DNA of 40,388 nt from Nemertoderma westbladi (lineage: Eukaryota; Xenacoelomorpha; Nemertodermatida; Nemertodermatidae): positions 1 to 40,388 of the forward strand of contig JAUCBJ010000010.1 of NCBI GenBank assembly GCA_032718475.1, written 5' to 3'. The notes under the pieces are model-generated. The model was not told where the DNA came from and ran no database searches. It saw nothing but the letters and a program-made list of their open reading frames with translations. The position numbers and the translations under genes were made by a program. Shown one piece after another: positions 1 through 10,070 of the stretch. Position 1 is the stretch's first letter, and each line of letters begins with the position of its first letter.

Positions 1-556
1 ACATGTGAGAGAATCACAATATTTATTTTAACAAAATTTTGCTACAATCGTTAGGATAAATTGTCGAAATCAATAAAAAAACTGGGCGAGTTCTATAATA
101 ATTACAAAATATTCTGGAATATCATTTGTCTATTGTTTATAGTGTTATAGAAAGAATGCTTAGTAAATTAATAACGTTAAAAAAATATGCCACCTTCAAA
201 CGCTCATCTCATCACCACTTCAACAAAATTCGGAGGATTTATACATGCTTGTAAGCACAACTAACAACAATAATAAGTCGAAGAATAACTGTGGCGCCAC
301 TCGGGTGCAATATTATGATTAGTGATTGAAAATGAGAATAAAATCTGTGACTTAAACACGGAGATGAACCCATTTCTCTTTCTCTCTTTAGCAAATTTCA
401 GTGTTGTCTTACAATCTCAAAGTGTTATTCTATAACATTAGAAAATATATTCGAATTTAATATTTGAGAAATAATTCGAGAAAGAATATTCGAAAAAATA
501 GCTTCTGTAAATTTTTACAAATGCGAATCTCTTCCTCTAATCCTCTTCCTCTCCAG
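1..556. other. intron sequence upstream of the first visible Amt exon
   Basis: AT-rich sequence with no reading frame or splice-bounded exon that I can recognise. It ends in a pyrimidine-rich stretch and AG at 555-556, which is the acceptor of the next exon. Earlier exons of the ammonium transporter should lie to the left of the window. Confidence 0.6.
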
Positions 557-683
557 GTCTAATCCGCGGCGGAGGTTTCCTTCTGTTGGGGCTGCAAACC
601 TTGTATGTTACTGTTATCATCGTCTGGACAATCATCATTACCTACATATTATTGAAACCAATCGATTTAATTATTGGTATCAG
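557..683 (+). CDS. Amt-family ammonium transporter, exon carrying the last membrane helix
   Basis: Internal exon bounded by CTCTCCAG at 556 and AG|GTAAGG at 683-684. Two bases complete a codon begun in the previous exon; 41 codons and two bases follow. The peptide begins GLIRGGGFLLLGLQTL and runs through a hydrophobic stretch (VTVIIVWTIIITYILL) to IGIR. This matches the end of Amt/MEP proteins, where a GGG...LGxQ segment leads into the eleventh transmembrane helix and then the cytoplasmic IGLRV sequence. Amt proteins are trimeric plasma-membrane channels for ammonium/ammonia. The identification comes from the motif order and from the next exon continuing the family signature in phase. The catalytic pore residues lie in exons outside the window. 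Confidence 0.85.
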
Positions 684-974
684 GTAAGGTGATAATTATT
701 GCCTATTACAGTAGAGTAGAATAGGAATATCTTAATCAGGGCAAAGTAGAAAAATATTCACGTATGTTTTCGAAAAATTAACAGTATTGAAACATTTCCG
801 AACTTTTCTGATTTGATGTCCTCTTAAAAAGGCTCCGCAAATTAGTTGATTTCAGTTGAAATATTATTTACAAAGTTAACAGTTTTAGCCAAGTAATGCT
901 ATAAACTAAATCCTCATCATTAATTACAGCTGCATTAACTACTAGGATCGGCATGCTGCATTGCAGCTGCATTT

Positions 975-3176
975 TTAAGAATGCTGTGCCGGCTTGTCAA
1001 CAAAATTGCACCGCCACAACTCCCTATCACCCATGACATTTGCTAGATCATCCGCATCTTTAAGGCCAGTGTCCTTTAAGATGCGTCTCAAGAAAGTCAT
1101 GGGCTGTCCACCATGCTTATTTACTCCATGAGGCTGCCAAAGTACAAGATTATGCACTGGCTGGTCCTCACGGCGAAAGCAATGTCCTGCAAAGCGGAGG
1201 CGATTTTGTTCTAGTGTCAAGCTTGGGGGAACCAATGAGACACCTCCAATGTTATATAGTGTCTGGTTGGATATGTGTGCATTGTACTTGACACAATGTA
1301 CCCGGCGTAGCATTCTTGTGAATGTGCCATCCAGAGATTTGGTGTCCTCAGCAGTTAGAGCCCAGCATGGACTCCCGTAGAGGAGTACTGGAACTACTGC
1401 TGCTCTAAATAATCGGACCTTAAGTTTCCGATTAATTCTAGGTGACTTCCAAATCCTGGAAAGCCTATTCAAGGCTGCCCATGCCTTTCCCTTACGTATT
1501 CGAAGGTCCTCACCTGACTTCCGGATCCATGATCCCAGGTAACAGAAGTCGTCCACATGCTCAAGCATACCATCCTTTGAGCTTATGCTCATCCGATCAG
1601 AGACTTGCTGAGGACTTTCAAAGTTAACTGTCAGAATTTTGGTCTTTCTGGAGTTAATAAAAAGACCAACACTAGAAGCAGCATGTTCTAATGAGCTGAG
1701 GAGCCGCTGGGCTCCCTCTAATGATTCTGAGAGTACTCCTAAGTCATCAGCAAAGTCTAGATCAGTTAGGTACTTGGCAGGATTTCCTCGACTTCTGGAG
1801 CCAGTAGGTGGAGTTATCATCACCCCATCATCATTATGATGATCTAAGGACATGCGTAGAACATAGTCAACCACAATAATGAACAAGAATGGTGCAAGTG
1901 TGTCTCCTTGGAGGACGCCCCATAACACTTCAAATGGTTCTGTGTCACCGTCAACAGTAGACACAAATGTTGTCGAACCATCGTATACTGATCTGATTGC
2001 TGCAATAATTTCATCAGGAATCCCATATAATGAAAGTATGCTGAACATACGTGAGCGAGAGACTGAATCAAAGGCCTTGAAGAAGTCAACAAAGATAACA
2101 GCCAGATGCCTGTCTTTCTTTTTTGATAACTCTTCAATTATCCTTCTAAGTGCCAAAATGGGCTCCATGGTCCCACGACCTTTACGGAACCCATTCTGAT
2201 TTCCACGTAGCAGTCTCTCAATGGGATCCCTGATGCGATTTAATAGAATTCTATTGTATAGTTTTGCAGCAATCGAGATCAATGAGATTCCCCGAAAAGA
2301 ACCATAGAGTGTTAGGTTGCCCTTCTTGGGAACTGGCACCAACTTATTTGTTTTCATTTCTTGTGGGACTCTTGTTGTACGGTACATGTCTACTATGATG
2401 GGATAGATGAGCTTTAAACACTCAGGTATTTTAAAGACCTCAGGGGGAACACCATCTACTCCACTGGCACGATTGGTCTTAATGCTCTTTGCAGCAGCCT
2501 TCACTTCTGCAAAGGAGATATCGCCAATGGGAATATCTGGGAGTACAGACTCAGACACTTTTACTTCTATAAAGTTATCAGGCAATACCCTGTCATTATT
2601 GAGGAGCTTTTCAAAGTGGGCTTTCCAACCATTGAGGCGATCGGCTGGTGATTCAGCCTTAACCTTGGTGGTTGGTTGGCTTTTCCGCCCAGTAAGCAGA
2701 TTGATCGATTTCCATGCCTGGGATGATTGCCTGCTGTCGTCAGCATCATTGATGGCATCAACCTGTTGGTTTATTAGCTCCTGTAGATTAACAGAGTACT
2801 GCCTGTTCAGGGACCTAGATGCAGCTTTAACTGCATTCTTGGCCGCTGTAGTCTGTTTGAGTCGGGACTCTTTCTGCGCCTTATGAAGGTCATTTCGGCA
2901 CTTCTGAATTTTGTTGTCAGTCCAGGGGGCCCTTTTCCTGTTTCGAGGGTATACAGGAACTGTTTCTGCAGCTGCTAACTTAACTGCTTCTGTAAAGGCA
3001 GTATAGCCCTCACAGTGATCTGCCGCCTCAGAGGCAAGAGCCTCATACCTGTTGCTCAGCTGTAGTGTGAAGCTGGATCTCACACTTGGCTGTTGCAACA
3101 GAGAGGACCAGTCATGCCGTGGCAAGGCAGATTTCGTTGTTCTGCTAGCACGCAGACTAAGTCTTACCTTGGCCAC
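975..3176 (-). CDS. LINE reverse transcriptase
   Basis: A 733-codon frame from the first Met; it is open upstream to about 3314, where it encodes the last part of the endonuclease (IDHILF, SDHRLIVAKV). The RT domain spans about residues 240-520: the ASGVDGVPPEVF motif near 237, FVDFFKAFDSV near 362 (first catalytic Asp), WGVLQGDTLAPFLF near 419, and FADDLG at 475-480 with the catalytic Asp pair. KTKILTV follows near 511. The C-terminal part has CWALTAEDTKSLDG and LRFAGHCFRR segments typical of this LINE group. The enzyme would copy LINE RNA at nicked chromosomal DNA. All visible RT catalytic residues are intact, but the adjoining nuclease is not, so this copy could not nick its own target. 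Confidence 0.92.
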   Translation of the reverse strand: MAKVRLSLRASRTTKSALPRHDWSSLLQQPSVRSSFTLQLSNRYEALASEAADHCEGYTAFTEAVKLAAAETVPVYPRNRKRAPWTDNKIQKCRNDLHKAQKESRLKQTTAAKNAVKAASRSLNRQYSVNLQELINQQVDAINDADDSRQSSQAWKSINLLTGRKSQPTTKVKAESPADRLNGWKAHFEKLLNNDRVLPDNFIEVKVSESVLPDIPIGDISFAEVKAAAKSIKTNRASGVDGVPPEVFKIPECLKLIYPIIVDMYRTTRVPQEMKTNKLVPVPKKGNLTLYGSFRGISLISIAAKLYNRILLNRIRDPIERLLRGNQNGFRKGRGTMEPILALRRIIEELSKKKDRHLAVIFVDFFKAFDSVSRSRMFSILSLYGIPDEIIAAIRSVYDGSTTFVSTVDGDTEPFEVLWGVLQGDTLAPFLFIIVVDYVLRMSLDHHNDDGVMITPPTGSRSRGNPAKYLTDLDFADDLGVLSESLEGAQRLLSSLEHAASSVGLFINSRKTKILTVNFESPQQVSDRMSISSKDGMLEHVDDFCYLGSWIRKSGEDLRIRKGKAWAALNRLSRIWKSPRINRKLKVRLFRAAVVPVLLYGSPCWALTAEDTKSLDGTFTRMLRRVHCVKYNAHISNQTLYNIGGVSLVPPSLTLEQNRLRFAGHCFRREDQPVHNLVLWQPHGVNKHGGQPMTFLRRILKDTGLKDADDLANVMGDRELWRCNFVDKPAQHS

Positions 3177-3297
3177 AATAAGGCGGTGATCACTGGAGAA
3201 GGGTCGAAGTGTAAATGCATTACAGTCTTGTATAGAGCTCCTGTATTTCCTACGAAACAGAATATGGTCTATCTGGGACTTGTGACCACTGGGTCCA

Positions 3298-4032
3298 CTA
3301 TGAGTCCATAGCTTTCAGAACCACCTTAGGAAACTTCTTAGCCAGTCTTCCAGAACATGAGAAGTGGCAACGGATGATGCGGTTAGAGATTTGGTCTATT
3401 TTGTCCAATGCTGCATGTGCAGTTGGATTCATCAATAGACCAATTCCACCATTGCCACTATCATCTGCTGACGCCAGGGCGAGTCGCCAACCGCCCCCCA
3501 TGTCCTTAATCAGAACCTCATCAGTCTGTCCAGTCTGCATTCGGTGCTCTTGAACACCCACTGCGCTAAGAGAAAGCTTATCTGCCAAGGCAGTCAGCTC
3601 ACCTTGTCGCATTGGGGAACCGAGTGTTAGGGTGTTTACTGAGGCTAGTCTAGTGACTTGCCTCAGATTCACCAATGGCTTTGTTGGTCGGGGTGGAACA
3701 TGAGAGTAGCCTCCAACTCCAGAATCCCTCTCCCCATCACAATCTGGCCTCCCTGGTGACCCAGGGTTTGGGCCAGAAAGGTCATCAGGAAAGGGACTCA
3801 AAGAATTGTTGGCTGCTCTCTCTCCAGTAGGGGGTGAGACAGGCAGCCGGTCAGGAGTTAACTGACGCCTGTGAGGCCGATTGTGTCCGGTAATTCCACT
3901 GGCCTCTAGTGGCCGGACCTCCGCATTGCTAATGTAATCCATAGTGGGGGTTGGGGGGTGCTTTTTTGCCGAGTCAGCTCTCGGGGCAAATACCACACCC
4001 TGGTTTGCCATTCCACAGGGTGGGTGTCGCAA
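3298..4032 (-). pseudogene. LINE ORF, N-terminal part with broken APE-type endonuclease
   Basis: A 244-codon frame: about 120 residues of Pro/Ser-rich linker, then the start of an exonuclease/endonuclease/phosphatase domain. NTLTLGSPMRQGELTALA leads to the conserved Glu in VGVQEHRM and continues to a basic SGRLAKKF. The frame then stops at 3298-3300. The C-terminal end of the same domain (IDHILF, then SDHRLIVAKV) appears in another frame, continuous with the RT frame, which is open back to about 3314. The middle of the domain, including the usual GDFN motif, is absent. This is therefore an internal deletion with a frame change, and the nuclease should be inactive. The start at 4032 is only the first Met in the frame and is uncertain. 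Confidence 0.8.
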
Positions 4033-4545
4033 TGGAGTCAGATATGAGGCCCATCACCCATATCTACTCTGGCGTACATGACCCACCATTGGCTGTTGCA
4101 GCTCATCCGCTGGGTCATGCCCTGTACCCTTGCTGCCAGGTGCAGGTCGCAGTGAAGTGCCCTCAGAGTGGACATGAGAACACTCTACTCCTAACCAGCC
4201 ATTGGTAGATCACCATCTGCCTGGTCAGGCCATATACCCCTGCAGCCAAGTATATGGGTCCTTAATCCAGGACCAAGGGCGTCCTTATCCCAGAACGAAG
4301 GGGGTCCTAGTTACAGGACCAGATTTGCCCTAGTAAGAGGGTCTATGCAGCTACAGGTGGCACCTCCTTTATGCTGCATGGAGGTGGCAAGTTTTCTTGA
4401 TCAATGACCTAGAATACCTGACCTGACCTATGCTGCATTAACAGCTTAATTCCAAATTATATAATTATATAAACTACAATGCCTATTATAGGAGTAATTA
4501 TTAGTTAAGTTAAATATTTACAATGTAACAAATATTATTACTCAG

Positions 4546-4683
4546 AGTTGGACGAGATGAAGAGCTGCTTGGTGCTGACCTGGTGGAGCACAACATTAAT
4601 GGTGTCTACGATAAAAGCACAAGGAAAGTTCTCAACCTGGAAGGAAAGATCATTATGCAACTAAAAACGGAGATGGATGCCAG
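4546..4683 (+). CDS. Amt-family ammonium transporter, exon after the last helix
   Basis: A 138-base internal exon: one base completing Arg, 45 codons and two bases of the next Arg codon. The peptide VGRDEELLGADLVEHNI is the cytoplasmic signature that directly follows the last helix in Amt proteins (family pattern: LRV, acidic stretch, E-L-x-G-x-D-x-x-E-H). In plant and bacterial homologues this segment couples the trimer subunits. It then reads NGVYDKSTRKVLNLEGKI and ends at AG|GTTTGT. Phase agreement with the exons at 557-683 and 7311-7716 supports all three as one gene. Confidence 0.9.
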
Positions 4684-7310
4684 GTTTGTATCATAAACAA
4701 TACCGGTACTGATAATAAAAGGTGGAATATTTATGTCACATGATAAACCAGGTCCAGTACAGATATATCAATTATATTATATATATTGCAAATTGACATA
4801 CCTGAATTATTCCCCACACGTCATGGCGGTTTAGGCCTAGATTATCATTGCCTCTCTATACAGTATTTATGTACAGTACCGCACCGGTACGTTTAAAGTT
4901 ATTTGAACTGTAACACATGTTGTAAGTGCCCTACTAATTTAATAATACTAACAAGTGCGGCGCTAAATCATTACAAATTATTAGCGTAATTTATTTGAGT
5001 TTATGTTTTATAATAATAATTCATTTTATTTTATGATATTAACTGTGGGCCTACAGTATATTCGATTTAAATAAAGTAGTACTGTGCACTGTATTTCACG
5101 GCGGTTCGGGTGGGATTATGAAACGAAAACCTAAAAGTGAAATACATGTAGGGCCTGGATACTGTATTTAAATTGAAGATGTCGTTTTATTTTCAAGTTT
5201 CGAAGTTTTTTTTATTAAAAATCACTTAATATTATATCACTAACCAGCACCGTACGGTACCAGAAACGACTTACTGTGATGAATGACTTAATGTTTGGCC
5301 TCAGCGTGACAGTAGAATACGGTACAATCATACTGAAAGAATACTAGAATACTTATTTCACGCCGTATATATAGCACTCCATAGCCCATCATTGAGTTTA
5401 CTTTATTTCACGGCGTATTACATGTACTTGAAAATAAAAATATTTTATGATATATTAATTTTTAACCAGAAAAGTAATAATTGTAAATATTAATAGATAC
5501 TCCCAGGAAATGGTAAATAAGGATAATAAATGTTTAAATTAATAAACATAGTTTAAAATAACGGTACAAATAAAGTAATAATAAATATTTATCCGGTACA
5601 GGTAAGAAATTACTGTTAATGGTGATTAATGAAAATTGTTTATAACCCATGGTACAGTATCTTCGAACCATTACTTATGATAACATTTTTGCGAAAATAT
5701 TAAATCACACTTTTCTAATTTTAATACATTTTTCATGAAATTATGAAGTATGAACACTGTATTAAACAATTTTTACATTATTTTTGATATCACTTTCATT
5801 ATACTTTTTACCACGCATCACCAAAGTGAATCACTCTAATATTTGATATAAGGTGCGTTTTAGAACCTTAGGCCTACATATATGCCAAGACGCCTGTGGT
5901 GCAAGCACAATCGGATAGCACTGCAGTAGGCCTACGGTATGCCGTGTGTATCAAAAACCTGTATCGCTCCTCTTTGAGCAGTCGTGAACTTCCATCCTTC
6001 CCGTGTGTTTATCAATAAATTAAACTCATATTTCCCTGGTCACATTGTCGCAGATATACATTCTTCCCTCCTAAGGCGAAACCATGTAACTCAAAAAATC
6101 GGGTTTTGAGAAAAATCAACCTAAAGTTAACGAATCTGCACGATAACATGTGAATGTCTGTGTGAACATTTTCAACCTAAAGTTTAGTCAAATAGTTTAT
6201 TTAAATACCTAGAAAGTCTTAGAGCTCCAAACTTAAGCTAGCTATTTAAAAAATGTACTTTATTTTGATTTTCGAGTTACATGGATTTACCTTACAAATT
6301 CTAACCAGTTTACTTATATTACATCATGTAAATTATATAAATTTCAACAGCTGTTCCTAAGCCAAAACAATGAAACTCGCATGAGATACATGGTGTACGC
6401 TTATAGTTAGTTACATGGAGTGTCATTATCACATTAGGGTTACATGGATCTGCCTTGGCATGCCTTAACAAATTCATATACTGTAATGTAGTTACATTCT
6501 ACCCCCTTTTTAAACCCTTTAGAGTTTAGATGCACTCCATTAAGTTCTACCACCAGATAGAGCTCGCCGTAAGCTTTAAAATGATACCAATATCTAATTT
6601 TCGTCAAAATTCAAGCTACATGGGTCTGCCTAAAGCCCCGTTCACATCCAACGGTGCGTGAGCGGTAAAGTAGTCTGGCGGTATTGAAGCGGTAAGCCAG
6701 CGGTACACTACCCGGAGCCCGTTCACACCCAACGGTACCGTTGCGGTAACTGATTGTCTATCTATCGACTGTGAATTCAACAGGAAATTACATTAATTTT
6801 TTTAACATTGTTTAAATGGGCTGCGGTAAACCGCGCGGTTTAGCGCACAACTACCTGTTGGGTCGTTCACAGTCAGCGGTGTACCGCTGGCCCTGCGGTA
6901 CACCGCGCGGTGTACCGTTCCGTTGGATGTGAACGGGCCTTTAGGACGGCAGCATTGTCCCACCCACACAAATTTCCGTGTTTGTTTGTTATGGGTTGCT
7001 TTACCTCCTGATATAATTAATGTTGTGAGGGTTGTTCTGCTGGTTTTCCATGACTCCCAAAATCTTCCTTCATACTAGGATTTTTTTTATATGATGTACT
7101 GTATAACGCCATTTTGTGACCTTTGGAACATTTTTCTTAAAAATGCTGGCTCTATAGTCACTATATCATTGTTATATATATTAGGAAATAAGATGCGATA
7201 TAACAACTCCATTCTATTTTTAAATCCGTCTTCACAAAAAGCGTTATTATATTATTTTATAATGTTGACACTTGGTCATCTTGTAATTATTGATATTAAC
7301 TCTTTGATAG
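4684..7310 (+). other. Amt intron
   Basis: A 2.6-kb AT-rich intron with donor GTTTGT at 4684 and acceptor CTTTGATAG at 7310. It contains one recognisable mobile element, the MITE at 6629-6945. The rest (4684-6628 and 6946-7310) shows many short CGGTAC and GGCCTA motifs but no coding signal. Confidence 0.75.
6629..6945. mobile_element. MITE with terminal inverted repeats
   Basis: The two ends are near-perfect inverted repeats of about 26 bp. The left end starts CCTAAAGCCCCGTTCACATC and the right end finishes with its complement, GATGTGAACGGGCCTTTAGG. Inside, several further GCGGTA/TACCGC inverted motifs and a second CCCGTTCACACCCAACGG copy (near 6718) make the element highly foldable. No transposase is encoded. 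GGCCCGTTCACA-type ends are seen in PIF/Harbinger-like and other cut-and-paste families; no clear target duplication is visible, so the superfamily is open. Confidence 0.8.
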
Positions 7311-7716
7311 GGCTTGTACGGAGATCGGGGAGATGGGAAACATATTGGCGACGTTTGGCCAGTCCCGGAGAAGGAATTCCGTAAGTACCCGAGTTGTAGA
7401 CGATATAGTCGATTTACGCCGAAGATTCAGTATCATGGATGATGCCTCTATCTTTGAAGAAGATACCTCCGTCCAAAAAGATTCTTCACACGCGAGGAAA
7501 GATACCGAAACTACCGGATTCAGCAACGAAGCCTTTGCTTCTAGTGATGAAGATTTGACCAGGGAGATCTCCTTACGATTACCTAATGGTATTCCGGTTT
7601 CCGGACTACCTAATGGTATTCCGGTTTCCGGATTACCTAATGATATTCCGGTCTCCGCTGACATACATGAATCGAATAAAAACAAGTTCAGGGGACCTCT
7701 AGTGACTACATTGTGA
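7311..7716 (+). CDS. Amt-family ammonium transporter, terminal exon (C-terminal tail)
   Basis: Begins after the acceptor at 7310. One G completes the Arg codon left open by the exon ending at 4683, and 134 codons follow to a TGA at 7714-7716. It encodes the hydrophilic cytoplasmic tail, starting ACTEIGEMGNILATFG and then RRRNSVSTRVVDDIVDLRRR. It is rich in Ser/Thr and acidic residues (SIMDDASIFEEDTS) and has no membrane segment. Residues encoded by 7579-7656 form three tandem copies of LPNGIPVSG (27-bp unit, last copy shortened and with N-D in place of N-G). Amt tails differ strongly between species, so only the splice phase and position tie this exon to the gene; both fit well. Confidence 0.8.
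7579..7656 (+). repeat. 27-bp coding minisatellite in the Amt tail
   Basis: Three tandem copies of a 27-bp unit (TTACCTAATGGTATTCCGGT followed by TTCCGGA), the last lacking three bases. They keep frame and encode LPNGIPVSG repeats at the very end of the transporter tail. Confidence 0.9.
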
Positions 7717-9403
7717 ATTAAATACAGTTCCGGTATATAAACGAGTTGTGAAATTAAATGTAGTACTAAAAATACTAATGGTAACTACTGTAAACAGTTT
7801 GTCTTTAAAGGTGCCTATTTGTTCAATGTCTTGAGATATATATTCTTAATAAGGTGTTATTATTTCTTATGTGCAATGAAATGCACCTAAGAAGCTTCTA
7901 AAGGAATCAAATCATATTCACACATATTTAATGTAAGGCAATGGCAGACAAGGGAACTGTAATGAATCAACAAAAATGCATAAACAAACACTTGCGGTTC
8001 ACTAGCGGCTTGCGAAATATTTTCATAATTTCACTAAAACCGTTCAACATTCCCCAACGTACAGAGATTTTCTTTATCGGATGTCGAGTATTTCGGAACC
8101 CATGTTCTAAAGTATTACACCATACAGTAACACAGTATGTAAATAAAAAAGGACATTTTCAGAAAAATTTACAGCCCCATTTTTTCTGTTAAATGATATT
8201 GAGATTGTTTTGAAATAACAAAACCGCTCGACATCAGTTATTTCAGCTTATGGAAATACATTTTATATAAAATGTCAATTTGCTGACAATTTTGAAGATA
8301 ATGCAGTGTAGCCCTAGTAAATTGTAACAAATCAATTGATTTTGAGAAAAACGAAAGGTTTTACTTCTTAGAGTAAAGCGGCTGGCGGATGGGGCCGTGA
8401 TTGAAAAGAGAGTAATTTGAATTTTTAAACATTGTTTTTTGAAATTTTCCATTTATACATCCATTAATCCATTAATTATTATTAATAAAATCGAGACAAT
8501 CTAAAGCTCAGTAATGTTACAAATATGCATCAGGTAATAAAAGGAAAGGGTTAGAGACTGGAGGATAAGACACCAAAACATTAACCTGTATCTCGGGATA
8601 TTCGAAGCTACAGTAGTACTTGACTTTCAGACAAAACATTTTTTCAACGTTCCTAATTTTTTAAACATAAGGTATCGCTTCCAATTGTAACGAAAATGAA
8701 CATAATCTTTCGTGGTAGGCCTGCTGTAGTTAGTGAACCACCTTGGTGTAGTGGTTGCCGCATCACATCTTATCAATACTAAATAGTAATTAATACTATG
8801 AGTGATGTAAATAATCATACGTGTAACATTAATAAGGAATGAAGCGAAAACAAGTAGTGAAAAATAGCCGAATTTTGGTCGATTTTTTTAAATGTGCTCC
8901 ATCGGATTCACCGACCTCAACAACCCAACAATGGCGTAATTGGACAAATATCTGGGATTTTGAAATAAATTTTGTTGTGGTACGAAAAGTGCAAGTAGTG
9001 AAATAAGCCCAATATCTCTAAAACGAAAAGGGTATTGCGAAACCACGTAAAGATTTGAAATCTCAAAATTTCGGTCTTAATGAAACAATAAAAAAAAATC
9101 CCCCCCCCCCCCTCCCTTTAAATGAAATGCAATACGTACTGTAGTACAACAATAAATGATTCCCACAACCATATTCCATGGATGGGTGAAAACATTTCTA
9201 ACGGCCCAAGTTCACAATATTTGTAAGAATAAACAATGAAATCTAAACTATGATATCGAAACAAAAATACTGAAACCCAATTCGACCTTTCTGAAATCAA
9301 TGTGATGTTCTCTGAAATACATGTTGAAAAGAGTGTACAGTAGTTTCCTAACAACGCATATTCCTTATTTAATTTGTATGGTACAGATAGTTCGTAACTA
9401 AAG
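7717..9403. other. intergenic: Amt 3' UTR, then AT-rich sequence without genes
   Basis: The first part should be the 3' UTR of the ammonium transporter; a possible poly(A) signal AATAAA lies at 8142-8147 (weak evidence). A C10 tract lies at about 9101-9110. A short GGTGTAGTGGTTGCCGCATC at about 8750 resembles the first half of a tRNA-derived SINE but has no B box. No coding frame is convincing. Confidence 0.5.
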
Positions 9404-9940
9404 CCAATCAAAGCAATAAAATCAGCAAGGTAAATTTTAATTATCGTTTTCTATCGTGTAGTCCGCTACTTGCAGCTACCTACAAACAGTGGACAGGGGC
9501 TGGAATATTGTGTTCCCATTGGTTCAATCGCGTTTACCTGGTTCTAAGGGAATTGGCTGTTAGTAATCATCTAATTGGTTAATTTCTCAGTCCGCTTTTT
9601 GTAGTTACCTACAAAAGATGGACTGTGGCTTATGCCCTCTCACGCCGGATAATATAAAACAGTAATAGATACAGTAAGTGTACTCCGTGAACCTGCTTTG
9701 CTCTTCTTTAATAGTGTCACATAGTGGGCTGCTACACACATGGGCTGCTCGTGTTATTCTTGGTATGAATTACCGGTATTTATAATTTATTTATTTTATT
9801 TTTATTTCTATAACGGTAGATAATATCAAATTGATATTCCTGCACAATATACAGTAAGATATTTAAAATATTTTATAAGTAATTAAACAGGACTAAGGAT
9901 GATCCAACTCTGTAGCAAATGGAGCGGAAAAAATGAATTC

Positions 9941-10010
9941 GCCACCAGCGGGGATCGAACCCGCGTCTCCCGATAAACGTTCAGGTATGCTAACCACTAC
10001 ACCTCCGTGG
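9941..10010 (-). ncRNA. tRNA-like sequence, probably SINE or tRNA pseudogene
   Basis: On the minus strand this gives a D arm (GTGT/ATAC pairing), an anticodon-like stem CCTGA/TCGGG with loop ACGTTTA, and a perfect T arm GCGGG-TTCGATC-CCCGC followed by TGGTGGCG. GTT would be at the anticodon position, but the base before it is C where tRNAs have U, and the acceptor halves pair poorly. I therefore read it as tRNA-derived and not as a working tRNA-Asn. A sequence-inverted twin lies at 10003-10070. Confidence 0.5.
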
Positions 10011-10070
10011 TGTAGTTTAGCATACCTGAACGTTTATCGGGAGACGCGGGTTCGATCCCCGCTGGTGGCG
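10003..10070 (+). ncRNA. tRNA-like sequence, inverted twin
   Basis: Plus-strand twin of the unit at 9941-10010, with the same anticodon-like arm and T arm. Its A-box region has changed (TGTAGTTTAGCATACC, two bases shorter). It shares the centre of the palindrome with its twin, so the first bases of both overlap in the loop. Confidence 0.45.

Larger units (their letters stand above)
940..4431 (-). mobile_element. non-LTR retrotransposon (APE endonuclease type LINE), nearly full length
   Basis: A LINE in antisense orientation to the host gene. It is framed by an 11-bp direct repeat, GCTGCATTAAC, at 929-939 and 4432-4442, the target-site duplication of target-primed reverse transcription. From its own 5' end it has about 400 bp of leader (4033-4431), an endonuclease portion (3298-4032), a reverse transcriptase frame (975-3176) and a short tail. 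The tail contains a small hairpin (GCTGC/GCAGC) and ends in CTAGTA, with no poly(A). The RT resembles RTE/CR1-like elements with a single endonuclease-RT protein; I do not fix the clade. The long open RT frame argues for recent insertion, but the endonuclease has an internal loss. Shorter relatives lie at 13044-13388, 24494-24980 and 33002-33078. Confidence 0.93.
684..4545 (+). other. Amt intron, enlarged by a LINE insertion
   Basis: Donor GTAAGG at 684 and acceptor TTACTCAG at 4545. The phase carries over correctly: AG before the intron and A after it make an Arg codon. Of its 3862 bases, 3492 belong to a LINE at 940-4431, so the intron was about 360 bp before the insertion once the duplicated target is discounted. 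Nothing else is recognised in the flanking intron sequence. Confidence 0.8.

Noticed and set aside
8740-8775. SINE at the GGTGTAGTGGTTGCCGCATC sequence
   Set aside because: Only an A-box-like half is visible; no B box or tail follows.
9941-10070. Functional tRNA-Asn genes
   Set aside because: The acceptor stems do not pair well and the base before the presumed anticodon is C, not U; the units sit in a palindromic repeat.
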